Positions 44,543 through 53,789 of a stretch of DNA of 64,000 bases are shown piece by piece. The translations under genes and the position numbers were made by a program. The notes under the pieces are model-generated. The model did not search any database. It saw nothing but the letters and a program-made list of their open reading frames with translations, and was not told the origin of the DNA. Source of the stretch: Bacillus sp. ISL-45 (GTDB lineage Bacteria > Bacillota > Bacilli > Bacillales > Cytobacillaceae); assembly GCF_018613195.1 (NCBI RefSeq), contig NZ_JAGGQQ010000012.1:62001-126000 (forward strand). The letters run 5' to 3'. How positions within the stretch are numbered: the first letter of the stretch is position 1; each line of letters begins with the position of its first letter.

Positions 44543-45727
44543 TCAAAATCCAGTTTTCCTGAAAAATAAATCGACAAGAGCAGAGAGCCTTTTTTCCTCA
44601 ATCTGTGGTTCGTCGAAGCTCATTGGTTTTGAGTTGACTTCATAAATGACATAATTGCCTTTTTCAGTGATTCCGGCATCAAGTGAAAACTCCCCGAAGT
44701 AGCCTAACTCTTCAGTGAGCAGCTCACCGATTTCCTTAACGGCCCAGTCGAAGAATTGGTCATGCCTGGCACTCTTAACCTTAATATAAGGAAGCATGAT
44801 CCCTCCATTCGGCAAGTGAGTGGTCAGGTCCTGCTTCCGGGATTGCCGGATGCCGATTCCTGTCACTTCATACCCATCTTTCCCATCAAGGGCATGTACT
44901 CGGAAGTCAAATCGCTTCCCGTCAATGGATGTCGGCATGACTTCTTTCTGGGCAATGTACTCATATCTTAACAGCTGTCTGGATTTGACCTTCCAAAATT
45001 CTTTTATGCCTGGATAAAGATGGCGATGTGAATGGCTCTCGAACTCGATTTCCCCGTTCTTTTGCCGCAGGCGGAAAATTCCGATCCCCTTTGAAGATGA
45101 AGCGGGCTTAAGATAAATCCCTTCATGTTTATTAAGGAAAGCAGCCAACTGGATCATTGATTTCACTGAAATACTTTCAGGCATTAGCTTTCTTAATTGA
45201 GGATGTCTGGAAAATAGGGAATAGAGCTTGTTTTTATTGATGAATCCAGGATTGAAAAAAGGGATTCCGAGTGCGGACAGGTAGTTTACGGCATCTTTAA
45301 AAGCTGGCTGCTGCTCTGCTTTCCGGAAGGGAACACGATTAAAAACAAGATGAGGAAGAGGGGCCTTCACAGGTATCCATTTTTGCACAGTTGGTAAAAA
45401 TACGACGCCGGTTAGTCCATCCTTGACGATTGTTTCCGGGGGGAAGACGACAATCAGTCCATTCCGCTTTAGGATTTCTTCTTGAAGGGCCTGAAACAAT
45501 GATCCATTGCCAGACAGGGACATATTCTTGCTCATAGAGGTCATGATTCCAACCAGGGGACCAATATTTCCCTGGTTGTTTTTCAATAAGAACTGCTGGC
45601 TGTTTTCCGGAAGTGTATCTGATGAAGCAGCAGCGATGCTGATTTTATTAAAGCCAAAGCTGAGTTTTTCGCCAGCTTTGGCTTCATGCGTCCATGCCTT
45701 CGATTCAGTATTGTAGCGCAGGATCAT
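44543..45727 (-). CDS. YheC/YheD-family ATP-grasp spore coat-associated protein (paralogue 1)
   Basis: The protein (394 residues) has an N-terminal domain with GPLVGIMTS and a C-terminal ATP-grasp-like domain (about 190-394) with GIYLKPASSSKGIGIFRLR, KRFDFRVHALDG and the metal-site end YVIYEVNSKPMSF. The YheC/YheD proteins of B. subtilis are associated with the spore coat; their substrate is unknown. It is the last of four consecutive paralogues and overlaps the preceding gene by four bases. The ATG lies within that gene's end. Confidence 0.85.
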   Translation of the reverse strand: MILRYNTESKAWTHEAKAGEKLSFGFNKISIAAASSDTLPENSQQFLLKNNQGNIGPLVGIMTSMSKNMSLSGNGSLFQALQEEILKRNGLIVVFPPETIVKDGLTGVVFLPTVQKWIPVKAPLPHLVFNRVPFRKAEQQPAFKDAVNYLSALGIPFFNPGFINKNKLYSLFSRHPQLRKLMPESISVKSMIQLAAFLNKHEGIYLKPASSSKGIGIFRLRQKNGEIEFESHSHRHLYPGIKEFWKVKSRQLLRYEYIAQKEVMPTSIDGKRFDFRVHALDGKDGYEVTGIGIRQSRKQDLTTHLPNGGIMLPYIKVKSARHDQFFDWAVKEIGELLTEELGYFGEFSLDAGITEKGNYVIYEVNSKPMSFDEPQIEEKRLSALVDLFFRKTGF

Positions 45728-47091
45728 TTGAAAATATCCTCAGGTGCCGTAATCGCTTTTTCCGCTAAAAAAATGCCGAAGGATAGAGACAGCTTTCTGG
45801 TGAGCAAATCAAAATTCTTTAGCTTTGGATGCTTGAAAATCGACCGTCCTGGCTTTGAGTTGGCTTCAAAGAGCCATACTTTTCCTGATTTATCGATTCC
45901 AAAGTCAAAACCAAGCTCGCCTATTATTCCTTCCATGTTTTTTTCCAAGATGGAGCTAAGGACCAGTGCGGCTTCAGAAAGCTTCTTTTCACAAATCTCC
46001 AGTTCGGTCTGGTCTTCAAATAGTTCATCAAGTGATTTTACGACTCCGCCGTTGTTCACATGGGTGGTCACGCTTCCCTGGCCGGCAATTTTTGCGGCGA
46101 TCGCCGCTACCTGCCACTGTCCGTATTCATCTTTATTTGTATGGACCCTGAAATCAATGAGCCTTTTCTCGGATCTAAGCAGGCTGATGCCCTGCTGGAC
46201 AATCATCTGGGAAAGGTTCCGCTTGTGAAAAATTTTCTTCATCAACTTTTCCAGGCTTTCAAACCTCGTTAACTTATTGATGCCCTCCTGGTCTCGATAG
46301 CGGCAATAATAATAGCCATTATGCTTATCGAACAGGATTTGGTGGATTCCCAGCCCAAGACTTCCATTAGCCGGTTTGATATAGACGTTCCCATAGTTTG
46401 AAAGCATCCTTTCAATCACTGAAAAAGAAGAAAATTGATGTGTTTCAGGCAAGTACTCTGCTGCACGTTCATCCTGCTGCAGGCGCTCAAATACATCCAG
46501 TTTGCTGAAAAAACCCGGGTTATACCATGGAATCAGGTAATCGGTCTGCATCCTGGATTTTAGGCTGCGAAGCTCAGATTTTCTTTCGGTTCGCCTGTTT
46601 GGAAGACGGTCGTAAACAACATTGGGGAAGGGCACCTTTATTCTCATCCAGCCTCCATCGACAAAGAAATAACCTTGTATCAATCCTTGATCCCAGTCGA
46701 TATGTTCCTCGCCAAAGACAAAGGGAAGCGCGCCGACCGATTTATTGACGGAAAGAAGCTTGGCAAAAAACATAGACCTATCACCAATCGGTCTTAATGG
46801 AAAAGGCGTAAATCCAGATGTCAGGATGCCAATGAGGGGCCCGATAAATAATGTATTCTGATCGATAAAAAGATGTAACGATGTCGATAAATCGGGCATT
46901 GAGAGCTCCTTCTGCACATCATCACTCAGTACAATCACGTTTCTTCCTTTAGGATGAGGAGCACATGCGACATCAACTACCTTGTTGCCAAACGCGATTT
47001 TATTAATATCCTTGCTATTTGTCACCTCGGCAGGGACAAAGACTAGCTGTTTGGAGTGGGCAATGATTTCAATTGGATATTTTTTTCTCAT
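45724..47091 (-). CDS. yheD: YheD-like ATP-grasp spore coat-associated protein (paralogue 2)
   Basis: This is the longest paralogue (455 residues): an extra N-terminal domain of about 80 residues (KYPIEIIAHSKQLVFVPAEV), then GPLIGILTSGF, and the ATP-grasp part with NVYIKPANGSLGLGI, RLIDFRVHTNKDEYG and VWLFEANSKPGRSIFKHP. The length agrees with YheD of B. subtilis. It overlaps both neighbours by four bases, so translation is coupled. The start ATG follows GAGAGGAACAGCACTT. Role in the spore is inferred from the family. Confidence 0.85.
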   Translation of the reverse strand: MRKKYPIEIIAHSKQLVFVPAEVTNSKDINKIAFGNKVVDVACAPHPKGRNVIVLSDDVQKELSMPDLSTSLHLFIDQNTLFIGPLIGILTSGFTPFPLRPIGDRSMFFAKLLSVNKSVGALPFVFGEEHIDWDQGLIQGYFFVDGGWMRIKVPFPNVVYDRLPNRRTERKSELRSLKSRMQTDYLIPWYNPGFFSKLDVFERLQQDERAAEYLPETHQFSSFSVIERMLSNYGNVYIKPANGSLGLGIHQILFDKHNGYYYCRYRDQEGINKLTRFESLEKLMKKIFHKRNLSQMIVQQGISLLRSEKRLIDFRVHTNKDEYGQWQVAAIAAKIAGQGSVTTHVNNGGVVKSLDELFEDQTELEICEKKLSEAALVLSSILEKNMEGIIGELGFDFGIDKSGKVWLFEANSKPGRSIFKHPKLKNFDLLTRKLSLSFGIFLAEKAITAPEDIFK

Positions 47092-48173
47092 AAGTGCTGT
47101 TCCTCTCTTTCTGGCAGAATTTCTGTTAGCATTCTGGCATATTCAAGTGGTGCTTTATATAGCACTTCTTTCAAATCCGGATTTGTGGAAGCGATGACTT
47201 TTCTGCCGGGCTTTGAGTTCGTATCAAGCACCCATAGGGCATGGTCCTTAGAAACACCAATATCTACGCCGAGTTCGAAAAGCCGTGGGAAAGACCCTTC
47301 AAGAATGCCGGGCAGGGTTGATAGAATTTCCTCTATTTCATGTAAAATGAATCTTTTTGTACGGATATCCAGGGAATTAGCATACTCATCAAATGGCAGT
47401 ATTTCTCCGCCGGCACTTATGTTCGAAAGGATTCCGTCCTTGCTGCCGCGGCGGATTCCCTTGCCTCGCACAACCCACTTATCCTCATGGTCCTTTTGCA
47501 GCAGAATTCTTATGTCAAAAGGACAATTTTGCGAATCGGACAGCTGGAGGTAAGGCTGCATCATATACTCTTTTTTACTGAACAGGTGGTCGAGCCAATT
47601 TTCTGTCTCACTGGTGGAATCGAAATTTTTTGTTGACACCCTGCCGCCAAGGTCTGCTGAGATTACGAACTCTCCACCTGATTTTTCAATTTTATAGATC
47701 CCGGCACCGCCCGATCCGAAAAGCGGTTTCAAAACTGCCTTATCCATCTCTTCCAACTGGGCTACAACTGCTTTTCCGCTGGCGGCAAGAATCGTTCTAG
47801 GAATGTATGGAGACAGGGAAGATGTCGACAATACCTGGTAAATAGCCCATTTATTAGGTAATCCATTTCCCAGGAAGGAAATATCCGCTTTTTTCTTAAG
47901 CCATTTTACAATCGCCATGGCTTGCTTTGATGAAGGATCATTTGTATAAAAACAACGGTCATAAATGATCATCGGGAGCGGGAATTCTGATTTTACCCAG
48001 CAATCTTCCTTGTGGTCGTATTTTTCTCCCGAAACCAATTGTGTTACTGGATGGATTTTAGCTGGTGAGAACCTAAAGCAGGTGAACAAGTTTGGATTCG
48101 CCCGCCTGGCAATCTCGGTAAGATATGTTTGTTCACTTTTCATGGAAAGTGTCATCATTCCAAATGAAATCAT
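47088..48173 (-). CDS. yheC: YheC-like ATP-grasp spore coat-associated protein (paralogue 3)
   Basis: This 361-residue protein begins MISFGMMTLSMKSEQTYLTE and has an ATP-grasp domain with KAVLKPLFGSGGAGIYKIE, CPFDIRILLQKDHEDKW and ALWVLDTNSKPGRKVI. The length is like YheC of B. subtilis. ATG 48173 is preferred because AAAGGAG sits nine bases before it; an ATG six bases upstream is too close. A 389-bp modular repeat separates it from the first gene of the group, while the two genes after it overlap end to end. Confidence 0.83.
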   Translation of the reverse strand: MISFGMMTLSMKSEQTYLTEIARRANPNLFTCFRFSPAKIHPVTQLVSGEKYDHKEDCWVKSEFPLPMIIYDRCFYTNDPSSKQAMAIVKWLKKKADISFLGNGLPNKWAIYQVLSTSSLSPYIPRTILAASGKAVVAQLEEMDKAVLKPLFGSGGAGIYKIEKSGGEFVISADLGGRVSTKNFDSTSETENWLDHLFSKKEYMMQPYLQLSDSQNCPFDIRILLQKDHEDKWVVRGKGIRRGSKDGILSNISAGGEILPFDEYANSLDIRTKRFILHEIEEILSTLPGILEGSFPRLFELGVDIGVSKDHALWVLDTNSKPGRKVIASTNPDLKEVLYKAPLEYARMLTEILPEREEQHL

Positions 48174-48227
48174 TTGCATTTCTCCTTTTGTACAGTGATA
48201 GGAAAGTATTATTTTCACTTAGAGAAT

Positions 48228-48616
48228 TGTCCAGCTCCAGCTCCTAGCCAGTTTTCATCGCTGGAAGAGCTTCCTCGACTACCTTGCGATAAGCGTCAGC
48301 TTTGAGCAGCTCGAGTCGCTTGTCTAGTGTCACCTCCTAGAAACTCCGAAACTTCAACTCCGTCGGCAAGGTCGGAGTCTCCAGTTTCTGCGTTTCTGGA
48401 CAGTCGGCTATACTTTTCGATTTCGGTCCGCCCAATGAAGTCAAAGAACAGCTTCATCGGTCGGCCCTCTAAGGCCCAGGAGCAAACCCGCCAGCCACAG
48501 GATAAGGAAAGCTTCGAAGCGAATCATCGCACGACCGAAAGCGGCGGCTTTTGGGAGGACGTGGCGGTATAGGCGGGCAGCACTTGTCGGGGCTGAACAA
48601 AGCGCTTGCGCTTTTC
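48228..48616 (+). repeat. Modular intergenic repeat, copy 3 (long form)
   Basis: It has all modules: CCAGCTCCAGCTCCTAGCC, TACCTTGCGATAAGCGTCAG, a hairpin module AGAAACTCCGAAAC ... GGAGTCTCCAGTTTCT, GTCCGCCCAATGAAGTC with its hairpin, a GCCAGCCACAGG ... GGCGG module, and GCGCTTGCGCTTTTC. It separates two codirectional yheC/D paralogues, filling the 446-base gap between them. Confidence 0.87.
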
Positions 48617-48619
48617 TTA

Positions 48620-49723
48620 TTATGGCTGGCAAAGTCCATAGCAATGGTCAATGATGGCTCTTGTTGAAGGCCTTATTTTCGTGTTTTTCTCTTCAAAGTT
48701 CTTGGAAGGCTTGGAATTGGCTTCGATCAGCCACAAGTTACCTTTAATATCAATTCCAATATCAATCCCCAGCTCGGCAGTGAGCCCCTCCGCATATTTG
48801 CTGATGACTTCTGCTGTTTCAAGGGCCAGCTCCTTCATCAGTGCCAGTTGATGCCTCGCCTGTTCCTTTCCAAAAATCAGCGCGAGAGTATGCCCAGGTT
48901 TCATGACCTCGCCGCCACGGGCAATATTTGATACGAAGTACTGTTCAGCCGAAACCCTGGCTACAATGGAAGTAACCTTCCAGAATTGCTGGGCATTTTT
49001 ATGGCAGAGGACCCTGAAATCCAGCCTCCTGCCATTTAATTCTGATAGCTGTATTCCCTGCTGGATGATGCAAAGGCGTTTTCCGACGATTGGAGAAATG
49101 GCGCTGGCTAGTTCTGACATATATTTGAAGCCTGGAAGGTCCCTTTCCGGCATTGACGAAAATGACGCATGGTACAACCCATCATTTTTCGCCACCTGGA
49201 TAATATTGCGTCCCTGGCTTCCGTGGACAGGTTTGATATATAGCTCAACATGCTTCTCGAGCATGTTTTGGAGCAGGGTCTCGGAGTATAAATGCGTTTC
49301 AGGTATGAACGGATGTAGATGGTCTTCTTGTACTATAGATTCATGGATTTCCCACTTGGAAAGAAAGCGGTGATTAAATATCTTTATTCCGCGAGCATCC
49401 AATTTATTTAAAAACCCCTTAAATCCTTTGCTGATTTCAGTCCTCCGTGATGAAACCCGATTATAGATGACAGCTGGAAAAGGAAAGAAACCTTTTTTCC
49501 ATCCATCTTCTTCGTCATCATAAGAAAAGCCCTCGACTCCTTTTTCAGAAAAACCTTTAAGTGAAAAAACATAAAAGCTTCCCCCTAATTCGGATACTCC
49601 CTGATGGAGCTCTTCGCAAAAGGAGTGGACTTTACCGAAGTCAGGTCCGTTATCTTCATTTATTTCGGTCAGCAAAGCGATGACAGGATTGTTGGGTAAG
49701 CTTTTCGATTTTGCTGGCGTCAT
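48620..49723 (-). CDS. YheC/YheD-family ATP-grasp spore coat-associated protein (paralogue 4)
   Basis: A 367-residue protein, first of the group in direction of transcription. It has NPVIALLTEINEDNG at the N terminus and an ATP-grasp domain with LYIKPVHGSQGRNIIQVA, RRLDFRVLCHKNAQQFW and LWLIEANSKPSKNF. The ATG follows TGAGGAGAAGCT. The downstream neighbour lies beyond a modular repeat, so it may be transcribed alone or read through. The four proteins share the motif (E/D)xNSKP, which likely binds metal and ATP, but are clearly diverged from each other. Confidence 0.83.
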   Translation of the reverse strand: MTPAKSKSLPNNPVIALLTEINEDNGPDFGKVHSFCEELHQGVSELGGSFYVFSLKGFSEKGVEGFSYDDEEDGWKKGFFPFPAVIYNRVSSRRTEISKGFKGFLNKLDARGIKIFNHRFLSKWEIHESIVQEDHLHPFIPETHLYSETLLQNMLEKHVELYIKPVHGSQGRNIIQVAKNDGLYHASFSSMPERDLPGFKYMSELASAISPIVGKRLCIIQQGIQLSELNGRRLDFRVLCHKNAQQFWKVTSIVARVSAEQYFVSNIARGGEVMKPGHTLALIFGKEQARHQLALMKELALETAEVISKYAEGLTAELGIDIGIDIKGNLWLIEANSKPSKNFEEKNTKIRPSTRAIIDHCYGLCQP

Positions 49724-49790
49724 AGCTTCTCCTCATTTTCTTTTAGGCTGTTTCAAGAAATAAGACAGTGAAATTTTTCACTTCGAGAAT

Positions 49791-50029
49791 TGTCTAGCTC
49801 CAGCGCCTAGCCAGTTCTCATCCCCGAATTCGCTCTTTGAGCAGCTCGAGACGTTTGTCTAGCTGCGGCTCCTAACTCCTCGAGTCGCTTCGGTCCTGTC
49901 AATGAAGTCAAAGAACGACTTCACTGGTCGGCCCTCTGAGGCACAGGAAGTGCAGACCCGACAGCCACAGGACGTGGCGTTCAAGTCGGGCAGCGCTTGT
50001 CGTGGCTGACCGAGGCGCTTGCGCTTTTC
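49791..50029 (+). repeat. Modular intergenic repeat, copy 4
   Basis: It runs from TGTCTAGCTCCAGCGCCTAG through GCTGCGGCTCCTAACTCCTC, GGTCCTGTCAATGAAGTC with its GAAGTC/GACTTC hairpin and ACAGCCACAGGACGTGGCG, to GGCGCTTGCGCTTTTC. It fills most of the 480-base gap between the yheC/D group and yheA, upstream of the operon. Confidence 0.87.
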
Positions 50030-50202
50030 TTAACAGCCTAATTGTAAAATAGGCAAACACACATATTGCATCCTATGAATAGTAGTTGTTATTGGTGATT
50101 TTAATGATAAGAGTTAAATTTCGCCTAACCCGAACTTTTGGCATTCAGCAACATAGTTTGTTATAGTGGAGTGGAGCGTTTAACGTAGAAGGAGTGATTT
50201 AA

Positions 50203-50562
50203 ATGGCAGTCAATCTTTACGATTCAGCCTACGAATTGGAAAAAGCAATCAGGAACAGTTCGGAATACACAGAATTAAAAAATCTCTATGATGCTGTGAA
50301 TAGCGATGAATCAGCAAAAAGAATGTTTGAAAGCTTCCGCAATATCCAGATGCAGCTTCAGGAAAAGCAAATGACTGGGCAGGAAATTACCCAGGAAGAG
50401 GTAGAGCAGGCACAAAAGACAGTCGCTCTTGTCCAACAGCATGAATTGATTTCGAAGCTGATGGAAGCGGAGCAAAGAATGAGCATGGTCATTGCCGAGC
50501 TTAACCAGATTATTATGAAGCCTCTCGAAGAGCTTTACGGAAATCCGAACCAGCAGCAATAA
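50203..50562 (+). CDS. yheA: YheA, UPF0342/YlbF-YmcA family protein
   Basis: This 119-residue, wholly helical protein (AVNLYDSAYELEKAIRNSSEY ... EEVEQAQKTVALVQQHELIS ... QIIMKPLEELYGNP) matches the YlbF/YmcA-type UPF0342 family and YheA in size and place. YlbF and YmcA are partners in RNase Y regulation; YheA itself has no proven role. ATG 50203 follows AGAAGGAGTGATTTAA. A hairpin terminator follows directly. Confidence 0.88.
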   Translation: MAVNLYDSAYELEKAIRNSSEYTELKNLYDAVNSDESAKRMFESFRNIQMQLQEKQMTGQEITQEEVEQAQKTVALVQQHELISKLMEAEQRMSMVIAELNQIIMKPLEELYGNPNQQQ

Positions 50563-50571
50563 TAGAATGAC

Positions 50572-50602
50572 AGGACTCCCGCCGATGTGCGGGAGTTTTT
50601 TT
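50572..50602 (+). terminator. yheA terminator
   Basis: ACTCCCGCCGA and TGCGGGAGTTTTTTTG form a hairpin with a T run. Confidence 0.88.
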
Positions 50603-50620
50603 GTTGATTGGAATAAAGGA

Positions 50621-50850
50621 AAAACTGTCGGTCATCAAGGCTATGACGGACAAAAATCAGCGGAAGTGAAGAGAAACTGTCCGTCATCAAGGCTATGATG
50701 GACAAAAATCAGTGGAAGTGAAGAAAAATTGTCCGTCATCAAGGCTATGACGGACAAAAATCAGCGGAAAAAGAGGGAAAACTGTCCGTCATCAAGGCTA
50801 TAATGGACAAAAATCACCAGAAAAGAAGAAAAACTGTTCGTCATCTATGA
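50621..50850 (+). repeat. Second 52-bp tandem hairpin array, four units and a partial fifth
   Basis: The unit start CTG(T/C)C recurs at 50625, 50677, 50729, 50782 and 50834, a period of 52 (once 53). Each unit has TGTCCGTCAT - CAAGGCT - ATGACGGACA, a perfect 10-bp stem, followed by AAAATCAG(C/T)GGAAG. It is a different sequence from the array at 26798, but has the same period and a shared GTCCG/CGGACAAAA core. The following 165 bases to yhaX show nothing I can call. Confidence 0.93.
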
Positions 50851-51017
50851 CTCTCTTGGGCGGAAGGAGACTTATCATATACGCTGCCCTCATACCATCT
50901 GTGGACTGGGTCCCGCAAAGGAAGCTAATAACTAAACCCTGCCCCTGTTCTATTCTCTAGCTTTCTATCATACAAGTTAAATAAGGACAAAAACACCGAA
51001 GAAATGGGGGCATAAAT

Positions 51018-51890
51018 ATGATTTACCGTCTTCTTGCGCTTAACGTGGATGGCACGATTCTCCAATCAAATGGAAGGCTCCATAAATCCACGAGGGATGC
51101 GATTGAGTACGTTCAGCAAAAAGGGGTTTACGTAACTCTAGTAACTTCAAGAAGCTTCCCATCTGCCAAAAAGGTGGCTAAAGCGCTGAAAATAAATTCG
51201 TTGCTTGTTACTCACCTGGGATCTTATGTTTCTAATGACCTTCGCAGTGATCCAATTTTTGAAAAACGGATTCCCGAGGATGTAACCTTCCAGCTTGTCA
51301 GATTTCTTGAAAGCTTCCCTTGCCAAATCCGGCTTGTGCACGAAAAGTTCTCACTGGCAAACAAGTATAAATTAAACCACAATCTGCTGGCGAAAACCGT
51401 GTTTACTTCAGGTGACCCGATTTTTTACTCCCAGCAATTCACGGATTCTATCAGTGAAACACTTGTCAATGAGCCAGTCTCCCCTCCTAAAATCGAAGTC
51501 TATTTTGAGTACGAAGAGGATTTGAAGGATGCGCAGCAGGCGATTAATGGAATGTTTTCAGAAGTGTCCCTGTCGAGGCTGAATGATTACAGGCTTGACA
51601 TCATGCCTGAGGGTGTCTCGAAACTGAACGGCCTGATCCAGTTGGGAGAACACCTTGGCATTCCATTGAAGGAAATGGTCGCAATTGGCGATAGCAGTGA
51701 TGACATGGACATGATCGAAGCGTGCGGACTTGGAGTCGCAATGGGGAATGCTTCTGTGGAAGTAAAAAAAGCTGCTGATTGGGTTACCCGTTCGAATAAT
51801 CAGCATGGAGTAAGCTACATGGTCAAGGAACACTTCCGCAAACAGCACCCGATCGAGTTTCTCCGCAAAATGAATATTATAAAAATGTAA
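51018..51890 (+). CDS. yhaX: Cof-type HAD-family protein with an Asn in the nucleophile place (YhaX-like)
   Basis: This 290-residue HAD-IIB protein has motif I read as LALNVDGTIL, where the nucleophile Asp of DxDGT is Asn. Motif II region is VTLVTSRSFPSAKKVAK, and the acidic motif GDSSDDMDMIEACGLGVAMGNA is intact. A cap domain lies at about 85-195. Cof-type HADs dephosphorylate sugar phosphates or FMN. With Asn in the nucleophile place activity may be lost or need deamidation. Place and size match YhaX of B. subtilis, a spore-associated protein. The ATG follows AAATGGGGGCATAA. Confidence 0.85.
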   Translation: MIYRLLALNVDGTILQSNGRLHKSTRDAIEYVQQKGVYVTLVTSRSFPSAKKVAKALKINSLLVTHLGSYVSNDLRSDPIFEKRIPEDVTFQLVRFLESFPCQIRLVHEKFSLANKYKLNHNLLAKTVFTSGDPIFYSQQFTDSISETLVNEPVSPPKIEVYFEYEEDLKDAQQAINGMFSEVSLSRLNDYRLDIMPEGVSKLNGLIQLGEHLGIPLKEMVAIGDSSDDMDMIEACGLGVAMGNASVEVKKAADWVTRSNNQHGVSYMVKEHFRKQHPIEFLRKMNIIKM

Positions 51891-51893
51891 AAT

Positions 51894-51928
51894 GGAAGCA
51901 CGCCTGGAATTGATCGCAGGCGTGCTTT
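51894..51928 (+). terminator. yhaX terminator
   Basis: AAGCACGCCTG and CAGGCGTGCTTTTG form a strong hairpin with a short T run. Confidence 0.8.
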
Positions 51929-52163
51929 TGCTTTGTTTGGGAATGATTTGTAGTTTTTCAGGAAGATATCTGGATGTTTCGCAAATAAAGGAAATCCTTT
52001 CGGAAGTATTCGATTCAGGAATGAGTTTTTAGGAAAATGAATAGGACGTCTATAATAATCTTCGGACCACAGCAGAAAACTGGTAGCTTTTACACTGTCT
52101 TGACCTTTGGATCATTATTCTATTACACTTATTGAAGCATGTTTAATTGAAAAGGTGAATCTC

Positions 52164-53672
52164 ATGAGAATTAATATAAAAGGTATTCAAGATGACAGAT
52201 TACAGCGTCCTCTCGGGTTGATCGCTAATCTGTTTTTTGAAGAATCAGAAGTAGCATTAAGCGAGACGGAACAGGAAGTTGATGCGGTAATTAAATTTGA
52301 TGTTCAAAATGCCGGCGGAGAGTTTTTTGTAAAAGCAGCTTTGGAGGCAGAGGGAGAGGCTTATTCAGCAGAAGCCAACAAAGAAATTCCAGCTGGTTTG
52401 AGCGAAAAAGAAGAATTCAAATTGCTCAAAACAGTCATTTCAAGGGCTTATTTAAAAGTGCTTCAAGACTGGACAGGAATGATCCAGAAGTGGGGGATAC
52501 TTACAGGGGTTCGTCCTACCAAGCTTTTGCATAAAAAGCTCCGCGAAGGAATGAATCAGCAGGATGCCCATAGAGAGCTGAAGGAACAGTATTTGATATC
52601 GGATGAAAAAATCCAGCTCATGCAGCAAATCGTTGACCGTCAGCTTGCTGTCCTGCCTGACCTGTATGATCTGAAAAATGGTGTCAGCATTTATATCGGC
52701 ATTCCATTTTGCCCGACAAAGTGTGCTTACTGTACATTCCCTGCTTATGCCATCAACGGCCGGCAAGGGTCTGTGGATTCTTTCCTTGGCGGGCTTCACT
52801 ACGAAATCCGCCGTATCGGGGACTGGCTGAAGCAGAATGATATCAAGATTACTACCGTTTATTATGGAGGCGGTACACCGACGTCGATTACCGCTGAAGA
52901 AATGGATATGCTGTATGAAGAGGTTCAGCAATCATTCCCGGATGTGGAGAATATCAGGGAAGTGACTGTCGAAGCCGGCCGGCCGGACACGATCACTTCT
53001 GAAAAGCTGGATGTGCTGAAAAAGTGGAATATCGACCGGATCAGCATCAATCCGCAGTCATACATCCAGGAAACCTTGAAGGCAATCGGCCGTCACCATA
53101 CAGTGGAAGAAACGATAGAAAAATTCCACCTGGCCCGCCAAATGGGCATGAACAACATAAACATGGATTTGATCATTGGCCTTCCAGGGGAAGGGACGGA
53201 GGAATTTGCCCATACCCTGGCTGAAACAGAAAAGCTGATGCCGGAGTCCCTGACGGTTCATACTCTTTCTTTCAAAAGAGCGTCAGAAATGACAAGGAAT
53301 AAACAGAAATATAAAGTATCTGGCCGCGATGAAATAGAAAAAATGATGAATATGGCTGAATCATGGACGAAGGAGCATGACTACGTGCCATATTATCTGT
53401 ACAGACAGAAGAACATTCTTGGGAACCTGGAGAATGTAGGCTATGCTTTTCCTGAGCAGGAGAGCCTTTACAATATTATCATCATGGAAGAACAGCAAAC
53501 CATCATAGGCCTGGGATGCGGCGCATCGAGCAAATTCATTGATCCCGAAACAGGTGTTATCATACAGTTCTCGAATCCAAAGGATCCAAAGTCATATAAC
53601 GACAGCTTTGAAGAGTACGCTAATAAAAAGATCGAGATTCTCGACTCTTTGTTTAATAAGGCGAAAATTTAA
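52164..53672 (+). CDS. hemZ: HemZ-like coproporphyrinogen III dehydrogenase (radical SAM)
   Basis: This 502-residue radical SAM protein has the cluster motif CPTKCAYC (Cys 183, 187 and 190), the HemN-like GGGTPTSITAEEMD and NMDLIIGLPGEG, and an N-terminal domain of about 170 residues typical of HemZ. HemZ is a putative oxygen-independent coproporphyrinogen oxidase; direct activity is debated for this group. ATG 52164 follows GAAAAGGTGAATCTC and gives a product the size of B. subtilis HemZ; an ATG 57 bases upstream has no site. A terminator follows. Confidence 0.9.
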   Translation: MRINIKGIQDDRLQRPLGLIANLFFEESEVALSETEQEVDAVIKFDVQNAGGEFFVKAALEAEGEAYSAEANKEIPAGLSEKEEFKLLKTVISRAYLKVLQDWTGMIQKWGILTGVRPTKLLHKKLREGMNQQDAHRELKEQYLISDEKIQLMQQIVDRQLAVLPDLYDLKNGVSIYIGIPFCPTKCAYCTFPAYAINGRQGSVDSFLGGLHYEIRRIGDWLKQNDIKITTVYYGGGTPTSITAEEMDMLYEEVQQSFPDVENIREVTVEAGRPDTITSEKLDVLKKWNIDRISINPQSYIQETLKAIGRHHTVEETIEKFHLARQMGMNNINMDLIIGLPGEGTEEFAHTLAETEKLMPESLTVHTLSFKRASEMTRNKQKYKVSGRDEIEKMMNMAESWTKEHDYVPYYLYRQKNILGNLENVGYAFPEQESLYNIIIMEEQQTIIGLGCGASSKFIDPETGVIIQFSNPKDPKSYNDSFEEYANKKIEILDSLFNKAKI

Positions 53673-53680
53673 TGATGATA

Positions 53681-53714
53681 AGCTTCCGAAGATTCATTTC
53701 GGGAGCTTTTTTGG
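53681..53714 (+). terminator. hemZ terminator
   Basis: AAGCTTCCGAA and TTCGGGAGCTTTTTTGG form a hairpin with one mismatch and a T run. Confidence 0.8.
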
Positions 53715-53789
53715 TTTGGGGAACGACTTGACCATTTTTGCGTGATTTGAAAATATATTGGCCAGCAAGTTCCTGTCAAAAACTTTTTA

